The position numbers were made by a program, and so were the translations under genes. From a virus: a stretch of 52,892 bases of DNA. The notes under the pieces were generated by a model. That model made no database searches. It was not told where the DNA came from and saw only the letters and a list, made by a program, of their open reading frames with translations. The stretch lies in the IMG/VR virus record IMGVR_UViG_3300003937_000378, positions 1-52,892 of that record. One strand, written 5' to 3'. Positions 31,849 through 40,135 of the stretch are shown in pieces (the stretch's first letter is position 1; each line of letters opens with the position of its first letter).

Positions 31849-32331
31849 TCAGTACCCCTTCAATGCTGGGCAGGCTGAATCAAGCAGCTCCAGCGCTGCC
31901 TTGCAGGTGTCCGGCCTCTGCTCATACCGGCCGCGCCAGGTTGATGCCTCCTTCTCGGACGCCTCGATCTTGCCTGCCAGGCTTTGCAGAGCAGCTGCGC
32001 TCTCGGCCTTCAGGGCTTCCAGCTTCTCGGCCTCCGCCCGGAGTGCGATGGCCACCTCGGCCAGACGCTGATCACGAGTATCAACATCAGCCTGCAACCG
32101 CGCCGCGTCGGCTTTCCAGTCAGCCTGGACCTTGATGACCTGGGCGTTCAAATCGCGGATCTTCTGCTCTTTCTCCCAAGCCGTCAGGCCGGAGACCAAG
32201 CACCCGAAGGCCAGCACGGCACACACCAGCTTGACCTTGCTCCCAGGTTTGCCCAACCAGCGCAACGCGTCGGCAGCTGCACCCACGACCAGCGCCCACA
32301 GCGCGCCCAGGAATCGAATCAGTACGCTCAT
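31849..32331 (-). CDS. Rz-like inner-membrane spanin
   Basis: From ATG 32331 the protein has 160 residues. Two hydrophobic stretches, one near the start (FLGALWALVVGAAADA) and a second near 35-50 (LVCAVLAFGCLVSGLTAW), precede a long coiled coil (about 55-135, EKEQKIRDLNAQVIKVQ and onward). This is the i-spanin plan: an anchor and a periplasmic coiled coil. The start overlaps the holin stop by 4 bases. Confidence 0.8.
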   Translation of the reverse strand: MSVLIRFLGALWALVVGAAADALRWLGKPGSKVKLVCAVLAFGCLVSGLTAWEKEQKIRDLNAQVIKVQADWKADAARLQADVDTRDQRLAEVAIALRAEAEKLEALKAESAAALQSLAGKIEASEKEASTWRGRYEQRPDTCKAALELLDSACPALKGY

Positions 32332-32783
32332 GGCTTCTCGCCTCCGATGGCGCCGGTGGCTCTCTCCACCATGCGCACGTAGCCGGGCAGCAACCGGCGG
32401 ATCAGAACGCCGGACAGACCGGCCAGCGGCAGCTGTGGGGCGCCGGCCAGTGCCGGCCAGATGGACGCCGCAACTGCGATGACCCATGCGGCCACGATGG
32501 CGTACGCCACCACTGCCACTGCCAGCGCGGCCCAGCGCGCAGCCGTCTGCAGGAATCGGTGGCCACGCCTGCGGTTGGAATCAGCGGCCACCCGCTCTGC
32601 GTCCTTCTCGGGCAGCAACAGAACGCCGATCAGTGCACCAGCCATAGCCACCAGCAGCACGGACTGCGGCACGCCCAGGATGATTCGCTCGGCCTCGCGC
32701 AACGCGTCAGCCGTCGCCGGTGCCACCACCGCAGCGGTGAACGTCCCGACGAAGGTTTTCAGGGTGCTCATCGGCTCGGTCAC
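32328..32783 (-). CDS. Putative holin
   Basis: A GTG at 32783 overlaps the endolysin stop as GTGA. An ATG at 32771 would give 147 residues instead of 151. Two to three hydrophobic segments are visible: SVLLVAMAGALIGVLLL (about 39-55) and a long AALAVAVVAYAIVAAWVIAV run (about 86-105) with a third hydrophobic stretch after. It lies between endolysin and spanins, the holin position. The family resembles LydA-type holins but this was not tested. Its role would be to release the endolysin. Confidence 0.65.
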   Translation of the reverse strand: MTEPMSTLKTFVGTFTAAVVAPATADALREAERIILGVPQSVLLVAMAGALIGVLLLPEKDAERVAADSNRRRGHRFLQTAARWAALAVAVVAYAIVAAWVIAVAASIWPALAGAPQLPLAGLSGVLIRRLLPGYVRMVERATGAIGGEKP

Positions 32784-33292
32784 GGCGCCACTGCCCCGCC
32801 AGCGTTGCGGTAGGCAGCCAGCAGCTTCTCCAGCGCGTGCTCCGGCTGGCCGTAGCCTGCGCCCGGCAGGCTCGCCCAGATGTTGCGCACGGCCTTGATG
32901 GCGTCGGTGATGCGGCCGGCCTGGATCATCGGAAGTGCGCGGCGCTCGCGGATCAGCTGGATGGCCCAGAGATCCTGCGACAGCGGCCCGAAGTCCGGCA
33001 GCTTCAGCAGCGCGCGGTAGTGGGCATAGTCCTTCAGCATGAACTGGTAGCGTCCGGACGCGTTCGAGGTCAGGCCCTTGCTGTTGATGGCCTTCGACTT
33101 CCGTCCGCGGGAGAACGGGTGTACCGAGTAGTCGGTGAAGATCTCCGGCACCCGGTCGGCACCGGTCACGATCACGTCGTAACCTTGGCTCTTCGTGGCC
33201 GGGCTGGTGCTGGTGCCCTCCGACCAGGCCAGCATATCCAGGAAGGCGACGACGTTGGTGCCGCCGGCCTGTTGAGCGGTGATCTTGGCCAT
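32780..33292 (-). CDS. Endolysin, lambda R-like lytic transglycosylase
   Basis: From ATG 33292 the protein has 170 residues (lambda R has 158) and aligns by eye with R over most of its length: AFLDMLAWSEGT (16-27, with catalytic E25), GYDVIV, FTDYSVHP, GRYQFM, SQDLWAIQLIRERRALPMI and NIWASLPGAGYGQPEH. The enzyme cleaves the glycan strand to 1,6-anhydro ends. It has no signal peptide, so it needs the holin. Confidence 0.95.
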   Translation of the reverse strand: MAKITAQQAGGTNVVAFLDMLAWSEGTSTSPATKSQGYDVIVTGADRVPEIFTDYSVHPFSRGRKSKAINSKGLTSNASGRYQFMLKDYAHYRALLKLPDFGPLSQDLWAIQLIRERRALPMIQAGRITDAIKAVRNIWASLPGAGYGQPEHALEKLLAAYRNAGGAVAP

Positions 33293-33374
33293 CAGAGGTT
33301 CCTGCAGAAAGGTGCCCGCCCCGCAGCCGGCTAGGCACGAGGGTTGATCCGGTCGGGAAACGGGCATAGAGACC

Positions 33375-33392
33375 GCTGGGCCGAGGCCCAGC
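33375..33392. repeat. 8-bp hairpin after the methylase gene
   Basis: GCTGGGCC (33375-33382), GA, GGCCCAGC (33385-33392) is a perfect stem at the end of the methylase gene. No T run follows on the minus strand, so it may be an mRNA stability or read-through hairpin before the endolysin. Confidence 0.45.
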
Positions 33393-34156
33393 TACGTGGT
33401 GTAGATCAGCTCAGTGCGCGCAACCCCAGCACCGCCGCCAACCGTGTATCGAATTGGGACGCTGATGCGATGGAAGCGATCGAACAGCGCGCGCATCTGC
33501 GGGTGGTCGTTGATGGTGAGGATCGCCCTACCCTTCAACGCTCCCATCACCGTGGCCAGCTGCTTGTACTCTTCAAGCGGGAATGCCTGGCCATAGCCGG
33601 TGGTCTGCCAGTACGGCGGGTCCAAGAAGAACAGCGTCTCGGGCCGGTCGTACTTTGCAATGCAGCGCTGCCAGGGCAACTGCTCGATTACCACGCCATG
33701 CAGCCGCATGTGGGCATCGCTCAGATCCTGTTCCAGCCGGAGCAGGTTGATGCGCTTCGCACCAGTCGGGCCCACTCCGAGCGTCTGGCCTTCCACCTTC
33801 CCGCCAAAGCTGAGCTTCTGCAAATAGTAGAACCGAGCCGCGCGCTGGATATCGGTCAGCGTGTCGACGTGCTGCAGCTGTGCCCACCGATACATCTCAC
33901 GACTGGTCAGGGACCAGCGGAAGTGTCGAACGAACTCGTCCAGGTGGTTCGCCACAACGCGGTACAGGCGTACCAGCTCGCCGTGCGTGTCGTTGAGCAC
34001 CTCGATCTTCGCCGGCGAGCGCTCGAACAGCATCGCAGCACTGCCCGCGAAGGCTTCAACGTAGCAGGAGTGATCCCGCTGGTTGATCAGGGGAAGCAGG
34101 TGTTTCACCAGGCGCGTTTTACCGCCCGGCCAAGGGAATAGGGTCTTTGTGTTCAA
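33392..34156 (-). CDS. D12-class adenine-N6 DNA methyltransferase (Dam-like)
   Basis: A 254-residue protein with FPWPGGKTRL (7-16), motif I VEAFAGSA (33-40) and motif IV FLDPPYW (178-183), the pattern of the D12 family that includes Dam and phage T4 Dam. It starts with TTG at 34156. An in-frame stop lies just upstream and no ATG occurs before the PWPGGK motif. The gene heads the lysis/late operon, so the phage DNA can be methylated late in infection, protecting it or regulating packaging. The target is unknown but GATC is plausible. Confidence 0.9.
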   Translation of the reverse strand: MNTKTLFPWPGGKTRLVKHLLPLINQRDHSCYVEAFAGSAAMLFERSPAKIEVLNDTHGELVRLYRVVANHLDEFVRHFRWSLTSREMYRWAQLQHVDTLTDIQRAARFYYLQKLSFGGKVEGQTLGVGPTGAKRINLLRLEQDLSDAHMRLHGVVIEQLPWQRCIAKYDRPETLFFLDPPYWQTTGYGQAFPLEEYKQLATVMGALKGRAILTINDHPQMRALFDRFHRISVPIRYTVGGGAGVARTELIYTT

Positions 34157-34559
34157 GTCTCAACTGTTGCGACATTCGTTAAGCAAACTGCTCGCGCTCT
34201 CCGGAGAGCGGCAGGGCTTAGGCCAATGGCACGCGGCTGAAACGCGTGTACTGAGGCGGCGCCGCGCTGCTGCCAGGCATCGGGGCGTCGCTCTGTTTAA
34301 TGGTTGGGCTTCGCACCCAGAAACGACGAACCGCAGGTCACTGGACCTCCCGAGTCCAGGCCTGCGGCCGTTGAGTGCGGGTTGGTTGGAACCTCGCCCA
34401 CGGTAGCTACTGTGGCCTAAGTCTGGTTCCCGCTGCAACTGCGGTAAGGTTCCTTACCGCAGTCGGGCGAATGCGGTAAGGTTCGCGGCGAATGCGGTAA
34501 TGTTCATTAACGTTTACGGGTGGGGATGCGTGGCTTAAGCGAATTCCGTGTAGAACGGC
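34157..34559. promoter_or_regulatory. Late-operon control region with GCGGTAAGGTTC repeats
   Basis: No convincing gene is present in this stretch of 400 bases. A perfect 24-base palindrome has arms CTGCGGTAAGG (34439-34449) and CCTTACCGCAG (34452-34462). Direct copies TGCGGTAAGGTTC lie at 34440-34452 and 34472-34484, and TGCGGTAATGTTC at 34492-34504. A CTGGAC/GTCCAG hairpin is at about 34343-34362. It lies directly upstream of the late operon, so a binding site for a late activator or antiterminator is likely. Confidence 0.5.
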
Positions 34560-35306
34560 TCACACGCGCCGGACGAAGTTCGCGCCCTCAAGCCATCCTT
34601 TGTTAGGACCTTCGATTCGATCGTCGAAGCCCCCAATCTCTCGCTCGATGAAGTCAAACCACTTCCGCCCGATGTCATCGACGAAATCAACCAAATTATC
34701 TGAAGCTCGTTCCTGATAGCTTGGAATCCAAATTAATCGTGCGAAATCATCACCAGGAACGTCAATGTACTCGTTAACAGTGATGAGCACTATTCCCGTT
34801 ATCGACGAGTAATCATGAAGAAGGATCTTTGCAACGAGCGCCAGCAAAAATTGCGGAGCAACACTGCGCAAACCGTCGATCACAAGCAACAAGATACCTT
34901 CGCCTGACTGATGCCGAAGATTCTCATGCGTATCCCTAATCTGACGATTGGCTTTTTCCAGGATACGTTTAATTGGTTTGCGTAAGAGCTGAAGGAAGTC
35001 TCGCCGAACATCCCTCGGCAGCTGTAGGTCGCCAGCCAAATGCCGAGCCGTGACTCGACCATCATTCGCGAATTTGAGCCACAGATCATTGATCTTTTGC
35101 TGGTAGTCCTCCAGCAGTGGCCAATCCGTAGTTAGCTCTTTAAGCTCCAGAACGAACTGCTTTTCTGTGAAAACATAGTCTGCATTAGCGAAAGCAGGTG
35201 TCTGACCCACAATTGAACCGACACGAGCCCCTCCAACCAACTCAATGAATCTATCAAAGGTGGCTTCAACTGGCAGGGGATCGTGAGGGTTATCTAAAAT
35301 ACGCAT
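34560..35306 (-). CDS. Low-GC gene with PD-(D/E)XK-like motif, possible cargo nuclease
   Basis: From ATG 35306 the product is 248 residues. A D43, E54-x-K56 arrangement in ADYVFTEKQFVLELKEL fits the PD-(D/E)XK nuclease core. A second part (GILLLVIDGLRSVAPQFLLALV, near 160-180) is hydrophobic but not a clear membrane helix. The gene is visibly richer in A/T than all its neighbours and sits alone between the late control region and the Lar-like gene. This fits an acquired cargo gene. No homologue family is recognised. Confidence 0.6.
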   Translation of the reverse strand: MRILDNPHDPLPVEATFDRFIELVGGARVGSIVGQTPAFANADYVFTEKQFVLELKELTTDWPLLEDYQQKINDLWLKFANDGRVTARHLAGDLQLPRDVRRDFLQLLRKPIKRILEKANRQIRDTHENLRHQSGEGILLLVIDGLRSVAPQFLLALVAKILLHDYSSITGIVLITVNEYIDVPGDDFARLIWIPSYQERASDNLVDFVDDIGRKWFDFIEREIGGFDDRIEGPNKGWLEGANFVRRV

Positions 35307-35504
35307 GGGTTCGATGATCGTCCGTTGAATTTGACACCGTCTTGACCGTGCATCACGGGCGGATGGCAAGACGAATTTTCCTGCTAGACAGCTGCAATCG
35401 TATGCTGGCCATGGTCGACCATCAAGCCATTGGAGCGCATTTTTGTAGGCGGGACTTGGCAGCACTCGAGCAGCGAACTCTGGCTGCCTTACTCACCAGA
35501 CGGG
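35307..35504. other. Gap upstream of the cargo nuclease
   Basis: Nearly 200 bases, AT-rich like the neighbouring gene. I see no gene and no clear consensus promoter. The promoter for the low-GC gene should lie here on the minus strand. Confidence 0.35.
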
Positions 35505-36266
35505 TCAGTTAAATACCCTTCCGCTGAACTCCTTCCGTCCATCCTCCAGCGCCTGTCGCAGCGTTGCGGCAGCGATCCCGTACACGCGCAGGTAGTCCCC
35601 CTTCCGCATCTTTGCCGCCTTGGCAGCATCCTGCGCGGCGATCTTTCCTTCGGGCCACACCAGGTCGTTCACGGCGTCCTGCAGCACCAGCCTCATGCGC
35701 CAGCGGTCCGCCGGGTCATCCATTCGCAGCGCTGGCTTTGTGCCGTTGCGCCGCTGCCATTGAATCTGCCGCATCACTCGCCTTGCCAGGGAACGCCCCA
35801 GCGACGACAGGGACACCCCCTGCCCGCGCAGCGCCACCGCCAGCACGGCCTGCTTTGCTACCGAATCGCGCATCATGCCGACGGCACCGGCGATGTCGGC
35901 AGATGTCAGCGGCGGCATGGTTGACCGGCCGTCGGTTGGCTCGCGGAAGCTCCCTCCTACCAGCATGCGAGCGATCAGCTCGAGCGGATCTCGCTCCAGG
36001 GTCGGCTCTGGCACCGGCACTCGGCCATGCACCACCCTGGCCGCCGTTGGAGCCGGCATGTAGACCGGTCGGTTCGCCCAGACCCTGCATGCGCGCTCTT
36101 CTGCATCTGCACCAACATGCAGCTCACCGCGCGCAGTGCAGCGCGCGCACACCACCTGCGCGGTTCGGCGGCTACCGGCGCTACCGCGCGCGCGCATGCG
36201 CACGTCGTCGCTGCCGCAGTTGCCGCACGGCGTCAGGTTTCCCGCGGGCGCGGCCACTGCCGACAT
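35505..36266 (-). CDS. Lar-like zinc protein with a C-terminal regulatory domain
   Basis: From ATG 36266 the protein has 253 residues. The first 65 have the Lar (restriction alleviation) zinc pattern: PCGNCGSDDV (14-23), then VCARCTARGELHVG with C42 and C45, and a terminal ACRVWANRP. The rest is different: residues 110-253 form a helical domain with an MDDPADRWRMRLVLQDAVNDL stretch and a basic end. It is the last gene of the early rightward operon, the place of lambda Q, so a late regulator is conceivable. The ATG overlaps the upstream stop (ATGA). Confidence 0.6.
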   Translation of the reverse strand: MSAVAAPAGNLTPCGNCGSDDVRMRARGSAGSRRTAQVVCARCTARGELHVGADAEERACRVWANRPVYMPAPTAARVVHGRVPVPEPTLERDPLELIARMLVGGSFREPTDGRSTMPPLTSADIAGAVGMMRDSVAKQAVLAVALRGQGVSLSSLGRSLARRVMRQIQWQRRNGTKPALRMDDPADRWRMRLVLQDAVNDLVWPEGKIAAQDAAKAAKMRKGDYLRVYGIAAATLRQALEDGRKEFSGRVFN

Positions 36267-36418
36267 CAGGCCACCTCGCAGTTGCTGACCCAGCGGGACC
36301 GACCGTCCTGCCAGACATCCCACAGGCTGCCGTCTACCCGGCACCTGATGGGGCCCTCCTTTCCTTCCAGGTACAGGTGGTGAGTTGCCTCGTCCAGGCT
36401 GGGGAAATTGGGAATCAT
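36266..36418 (-). CDS. Very small hypothetical protein (50 aa)
   Basis: A 50-residue product, MIPNFPSLDEATHHLYLEGKEG and so on, with the stop overlapping the Lar-like start and its ATG overlapping the helicase stop by 4 bases (36415-36418). A GGAGACC site lies before the ATG. It is too short to classify but fits the chain of overlapping genes. Confidence 0.6.
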   Translation of the reverse strand: MIPNFPSLDEATHHLYLEGKEGPIRCRVDGSLWDVWQDGRSRWVSNCEVA

Positions 36419-38163
36419 CGGGAGGTCTCCATGGTTGTAACGTTGGTTGTTTCCAGGGCCACGCCCTGCTGTTGAAGGAACTGCTGGGCCAGCGCGCGCA
36501 GCTGGTTCTCGCCTACATCCAGACGCTCCGCCAGGTGTTCTCCCGGGCTGCGCACGCCCTCGATCTGCTCCCGCTTCACCCCGAGCACGTCCGACACGAT
36601 CGGGTCGCTGCCGCTGTCGGAGAGCAGGAAGTACGCCATAACCGGCTCGGTCTGCCCGTCGCGGTGGACGCGGCCGATGCACTGCTCGTGGACACCTGGC
36701 GACCAGTCCAGTTCGCCGAACACCACGGTGCTGCATACGTGCTGCAGCCCGTCTATACCCGCACCCGAGCGGAGGCTGATCAGCATCACCTGGCTAGCGC
36801 CGCTGATGAATGCGTCTTTCGCTGCCTGCTTCTGGCTCGGCGACTCGCTGCCGGTGTACATGACGGGGTTGTACGCAGCGAGCTTCTCCTGCCAGATGCT
36901 GTAGACCTCGCGGTGCCATCCGAACAGCAGCACCTTCTGGCCGCTCTCCAGCAGCAACCTGACGAACTCGGCCACGTAGGGCGCCTTGGCCACGCCGGTC
37001 GCCTGCCGCAGCAGGCGGTCGAATTCGCCGGCGGCCTGCATCTTCTCGCCGCGGTACTGCTCGTTGGCCCGCAGGATGATCCGCGCCAACGCCGCAGCGT
37101 CGCCGGTGATGGCATCCAGTGCTTTGGCGTCGGATTCCACCTCGTGCGGAATCTTCGACAGCGCCGGCAGCTCGCGACCCACTTCCTTGCGGGTGCGGCG
37201 CAGCATGATTCCCTGGCGCCGCAGGTACTGGCCGAACTGCTCTGCGTCCTGCAGCTTGGCCTTCTCCCCGGGCGCGGAGATGCACCATTCCCGGAGGAAC
37301 TCGTCATAGGTGCCCAGGCAGCCCGGCAGCAGCGGGTCGACCACATGGAAGAACTCGCAGCCGTAGTTGTAGATCGGGGTGGCGGTCAGGCCCATGCGGA
37401 GCCGCGCACGGCTGGCCAGGTGGCGGCAAGCGCTGTGGATGCTGCTGTCCGGGCTACGCAGCTGCTGGCATTCCTCGAACACCACGTACTGCGCGATCTC
37501 CGCCAACGTCTCGGCCCAGCCCCGAAGCTTGTGGTAGCTGACCAGGATCACGTCCGGCAGCGTGTCCCACAGATCCTTGATCCTCTGCTTCGGCTGGCGC
37601 ACGAGGGGGTACGGCGCGCTCTTCCTGATGTGGTGCACCCGCAGCTGCGGTGCAAATTCGGCAAGCTTCTCCGGCCAGTGGTTCGGCAGCGCCGCCGGGT
37701 ACACCACCACGGCCGGCAGGTTGCCCGGCGCGGCCATCGGGCAGATGCCGGTGACCGTCTTGCCGAGGCCAAGATCGTCGGCCAGCAGCAGCCCGCCGCG
37801 GATGGACAGCTGCGCCCCCGCCACCCGCTGGTACTCCCGCGGCGGCTTGGCCAAGGTGAACTCTGGAATCTGAACGCGACCGGCCAGCAATTCGCCCAGG
37901 CTGCGCTCCATGTCCACGTGCTCGTCCGCCAGCTGCTGCAGCGCGCGCTGCGTGTCGGCATCCATCGCCAGCGGATAGCGCTGGGTGAACCACTGCAGCT
38001 CCCGGCTGTTCTCTGGCGTGGCAGACAGGTCGATGTGCTCTGCGGCGTGCTGGCGCACACGGGGAAATACGCGCTTCATGCGCGCGCGGACCTGCGGCTC
38101 GCAGATCACCCGCCAGGTACTGCCGGCGGCGCTGTACAGAAGGGTTCCATAGGTCGTCTGCAT
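36415..38163 (-). CDS. SNF2-type DEAD-box-like helicase
   Basis: A 582-residue SF2 protein. Motif I is DDLGLGKT (129-136), motif II is VVFEECQQL (228-235) where the usual DEAH is replaced by FEEC, motif III is LTATP (259-263), and motif VI is QCIGRVHRDGQ near residue 500. The overall plan, with an N-terminal domain of about 110 residues, suits a Snf2-like translocase without separate accessory domains. It probably remodels or unwinds phage DNA during replication. Its start overlaps the nuclease-like gene by 1 base (TAATG). Confidence 0.85.
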   Translation of the reverse strand: MQTTYGTLLYSAAGSTWRVICEPQVRARMKRVFPRVRQHAAEHIDLSATPENSRELQWFTQRYPLAMDADTQRALQQLADEHVDMERSLGELLAGRVQIPEFTLAKPPREYQRVAGAQLSIRGGLLLADDLGLGKTVTGICPMAAPGNLPAVVVYPAALPNHWPEKLAEFAPQLRVHHIRKSAPYPLVRQPKQRIKDLWDTLPDVILVSYHKLRGWAETLAEIAQYVVFEECQQLRSPDSSIHSACRHLASRARLRMGLTATPIYNYGCEFFHVVDPLLPGCLGTYDEFLREWCISAPGEKAKLQDAEQFGQYLRRQGIMLRRTRKEVGRELPALSKIPHEVESDAKALDAITGDAAALARIILRANEQYRGEKMQAAGEFDRLLRQATGVAKAPYVAEFVRLLLESGQKVLLFGWHREVYSIWQEKLAAYNPVMYTGSESPSQKQAAKDAFISGASQVMLISLRSGAGIDGLQHVCSTVVFGELDWSPGVHEQCIGRVHRDGQTEPVMAYFLLSDSGSDPIVSDVLGVKREQIEGVRSPGEHLAERLDVGENQLRALAQQFLQQQGVALETTNVTTMETSR

Positions 38164-38594
38164 TACAGTGCCTGCCTCTTCAGGCGAATGATGTTGAAGG
38201 GTTTCCCCTGCCAGGCCGGCCGGGCTACGAGCGGGCGTTCACCCCAGCGCTCGGTAGTAGCGAGCAGCACGCCGCGCACCTGCGGCAGGCTGATGTAGCG
38301 CCCGACCTGCCGCAGGGCGTCGGCGAGTGAGCCGGCCACCTTCACCTCGATCACCAGGCCGTCCAGCCAGAAGTCCGCGCGGTTGCTGGCATCGAGCCGG
38401 TACTCGCGTACGTGGGCGTGGCCGGCATGGTCAAGGACGGACGACAGAGCCTGGTGCAGCTGCACCTCAGAGCCGTAGCGATACCCGAATCCGGCAAGCA
38501 GCCGACCAATACCCTTCAGCTGCAGCTGCTCTTCCATGGCGGTACCCGGCTTCACCGGTGCCACCTCCCGCTGCATGATGATCGGACCGCCCAT
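38163..38594 (-). CDS. PD-(D/E)XK-like nuclease beside the helicase
   Basis: Read from ATG 38594 it is 143 residues. A GTG at 38597 is the alternative. D74, E83 and K85 in NRADFWLDGLVIEVKVAG form a PD-(D/E)XK core and Q97 in a following helix fits. It is translationally coupled to the helicase, so the pair may process DNA ends or branched DNA together. The closest group by eye is the VRR-NUC/Holliday resolvase-like class, not confirmed. Confidence 0.65.
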   Translation of the reverse strand: MGGPIIMQREVAPVKPGTAMEEQLQLKGIGRLLAGFGYRYGSEVQLHQALSSVLDHAGHAHVREYRLDASNRADFWLDGLVIEVKVAGSLADALRQVGRYISLPQVRGVLLATTERWGERPLVARPAWQGKPFNIIRLKRQAL

Positions 38595-38836
38595 CACTCC
38601 CCCTCCGGCCGCTGTGCGGCCTCAATTGCTTGCCGCATGTCTCTGCGCACCGCTTGGGCCAGACAGGCAAGGCGAGCCGCGCGGGTGAAGGCCTCGGCCA
38701 AAATCTGTTGGGCCTCGTCCTTCAGGTTCCACACGACAAGGCATTCCGGATCATTGCTGCGCACGTCTCGATCCATTGCCGCAACTTCGGCCAGGGCATG
38801 CACTGCGCGGTCCGCAAGGCTCGGATGGTCAGCCAT
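38594..38836 (-). CDS. Small helical hypothetical protein (80 aa)
   Basis: An 80-residue mostly helical protein (VWNLKDEAQQILAEAFTRAARLACLAQAVRRDMRQAI). Stops and starts overlap both neighbours. It has a good GC profile and no recognisable domain. Confidence 0.6.
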   Translation of the reverse strand: MADHPSLADRAVHALAEVAAMDRDVRSNDPECLVVWNLKDEAQQILAEAFTRAARLACLAQAVRRDMRQAIEAAQRPEGE

Positions 38837-39626
38837 GGACCACCTCCGCAGCCAGCTGCAAACCGGTGGCCGCGTCCGCCTGCGCCCAGCTCATCTGCCC
38901 CCGGTCGATGCTCTCCGCCAGCCGCGACAGGCCCTTCGCGGTCACCAGCACCTGCTCGTGTACGCGCTCCTGCTCACCGTCAGTGCGCTGGATGCACGCC
39001 TTGTGCACCAGCACGCCCTGCTGCAGCCGGTTCTGGTACGCCAGCCAGTTCTTGCTGCCCGCGCGGCGGTAGATCCAGCCGTGCTCGGACAGCCAGGCGA
39101 ACAGCTGGCGCGGCTGGACCTGCAGCATCTTGGCGGCGGTGCTGATGTTGAAGGCACCGTCAGCCTGGGTCAGCCTCAGCAGCGCGCGGACCTGCGGTTC
39201 CTGGTACTGCACGCGCGCCTCAAGGATCTCGGCCTTTTCGCTGTAGGACAGCAGCAGCGCGCGCAGCGTCGCCGGATCGGTCAGCGCCTGCATCGGGTCA
39301 GGCGCCGCCGCCCCGGCCGCGAGCGCGTCATAGGCGCGGATCACCTGCAGGCTGAAGCTGGGACTGATCCACATGGCGTAGGCATAGACCAGTTCGCGAA
39401 CCACGTAGCTGCCGCCGTAGCGGCCTGCCACCGAGTGCACTGGGTAAATCCGGGAATCACCGGAGTTGACCAGCTCGGCCACCAGTTCCTCGGTCTGCTT
39501 CAGGCGCTGCCAGTCGCTGGGCTGGTGGCGCTTCGCACCACCAGATGCCTGGTGCAGGTCGTTCAGGCAGAACCTGCCCACGTCGTCGCGGCGCACAGTG
39601 ACCCCGCCAATCATCATTGCGTTCAA
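38829..39626 (-). CDS. KilA-N/KilAC-type phage antirepressor
   Basis: The start is TTG at 39626 with GGAGG 7 bases upstream, overlapping the previous stop (TTGA). The ATG at 39617 has no site in range. That gives 265 residues. An N-terminal KilA-N domain (VTVRRDDVGRFCLNDLHQASGG, then VRELVYAYAMWISPSFSLQVIRAYDALA) is followed by a KilAC/ANT domain (GAFNISTAAKMLQVQPRQLFAWLSEHGWIYRR). Antirepressors of this type release CI or other repressors and promote lysis. It lies in the early operon controlled by Cro. Confidence 0.88.
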   Translation of the reverse strand: MNAMMIGGVTVRRDDVGRFCLNDLHQASGGAKRHQPSDWQRLKQTEELVAELVNSGDSRIYPVHSVAGRYGGSYVVRELVYAYAMWISPSFSLQVIRAYDALAAGAAAPDPMQALTDPATLRALLLSYSEKAEILEARVQYQEPQVRALLRLTQADGAFNISTAAKMLQVQPRQLFAWLSEHGWIYRRAGSKNWLAYQNRLQQGVLVHKACIQRTDGEQERVHEQVLVTAKGLSRLAESIDRGQMSWAQADAATGLQLAAEVVHG

Positions 39627-40135
39627 GAGAACACCTCCGTTTTCCAGCCGCCGCCTGGGGCACGCTGGACTGCCAGGAATCGAAACGGGTACATCTCCGC
39701 GGCCACCTTCACCTTCACGCGGGCGTCTTCCTCCCAAAAGCCCTTCACCTCGTGGGCCTCCAAGTCACCAGCGGCCGTCATCACGAAGAAGTCGATGGTG
39801 AGGTGAGTCTTTTCGGCCAACTTCAGCTTCACGGACTCGAACCGGAACCATGCGATCTCGCCGGCGGCCAGCTGCAGCGCCAGATGCGCGGCATAGGCTT
39901 CTTCGGTCTTGTTCATCTCCCCGGGCACGTGCCGCGGCCTCCCGCGTGCGACCTTGCCGGCGGCGTTTCCGCTGCCAGAGGGCTGACCAGCAGACGGCGG
40001 ACGGTAGGCGCGCGGCGCGGCCGGTGCTGGCCCGGCTGCCGGCGCACTGGCCTGCACGAGGCGGCGCATGCCTTCCGGCATGTCCTGCACGGTTGCGTAG
40101 CGCAGGGAGCGGCTGGATGTCTTCTTCGGCGGCAT
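39623..40135 (-). CDS. DUF1064-like PD-(D/E)XK endonuclease
   Basis: From ATG 40135 the protein has 170 residues. The DUF1064 pattern is clear: MNKTEEAYAAHLALQLAAGEI (74-94), DFFV with D115, and HEVKG with E129 and K131, followed by a helix with AEMYPFRFLAV. A basic Pro-rich leader of 70 residues precedes. Such phage nucleases are thought to resolve branched DNA. It overlaps the neighbouring genes by 4 bases each side. Confidence 0.75.
   Translation of the reverse strand: MPPKKTSSRSLRYATVQDMPEGMRRLVQASAPAAGPAPAAPRAYRPPSAGQPSGSGNAAGKVARGRPRHVPGEMNKTEEAYAAHLALQLAAGEIAWFRFESVKLKLAEKTHLTIDFFVMTAAGDLEAHEVKGFWEEDARVKVKVAAEMYPFRFLAVQRAPGGGWKTEVFS

Noticed and set aside
34160-34438. Minus-strand frame of 92 codons before the methylase
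   Set aside because: Composition is Arg/Ser-rich, there is no ribosome site, and the area holds repeats and hairpins that look like control DNA.
36385-38298. Plus-strand open frame of over 600 codons opposite the helicase
   Set aside because: It is the mirror of a GC-rich gene with clear helicase motifs on the minus strand. Its product is rich in Arg, His and Leu with no domain.
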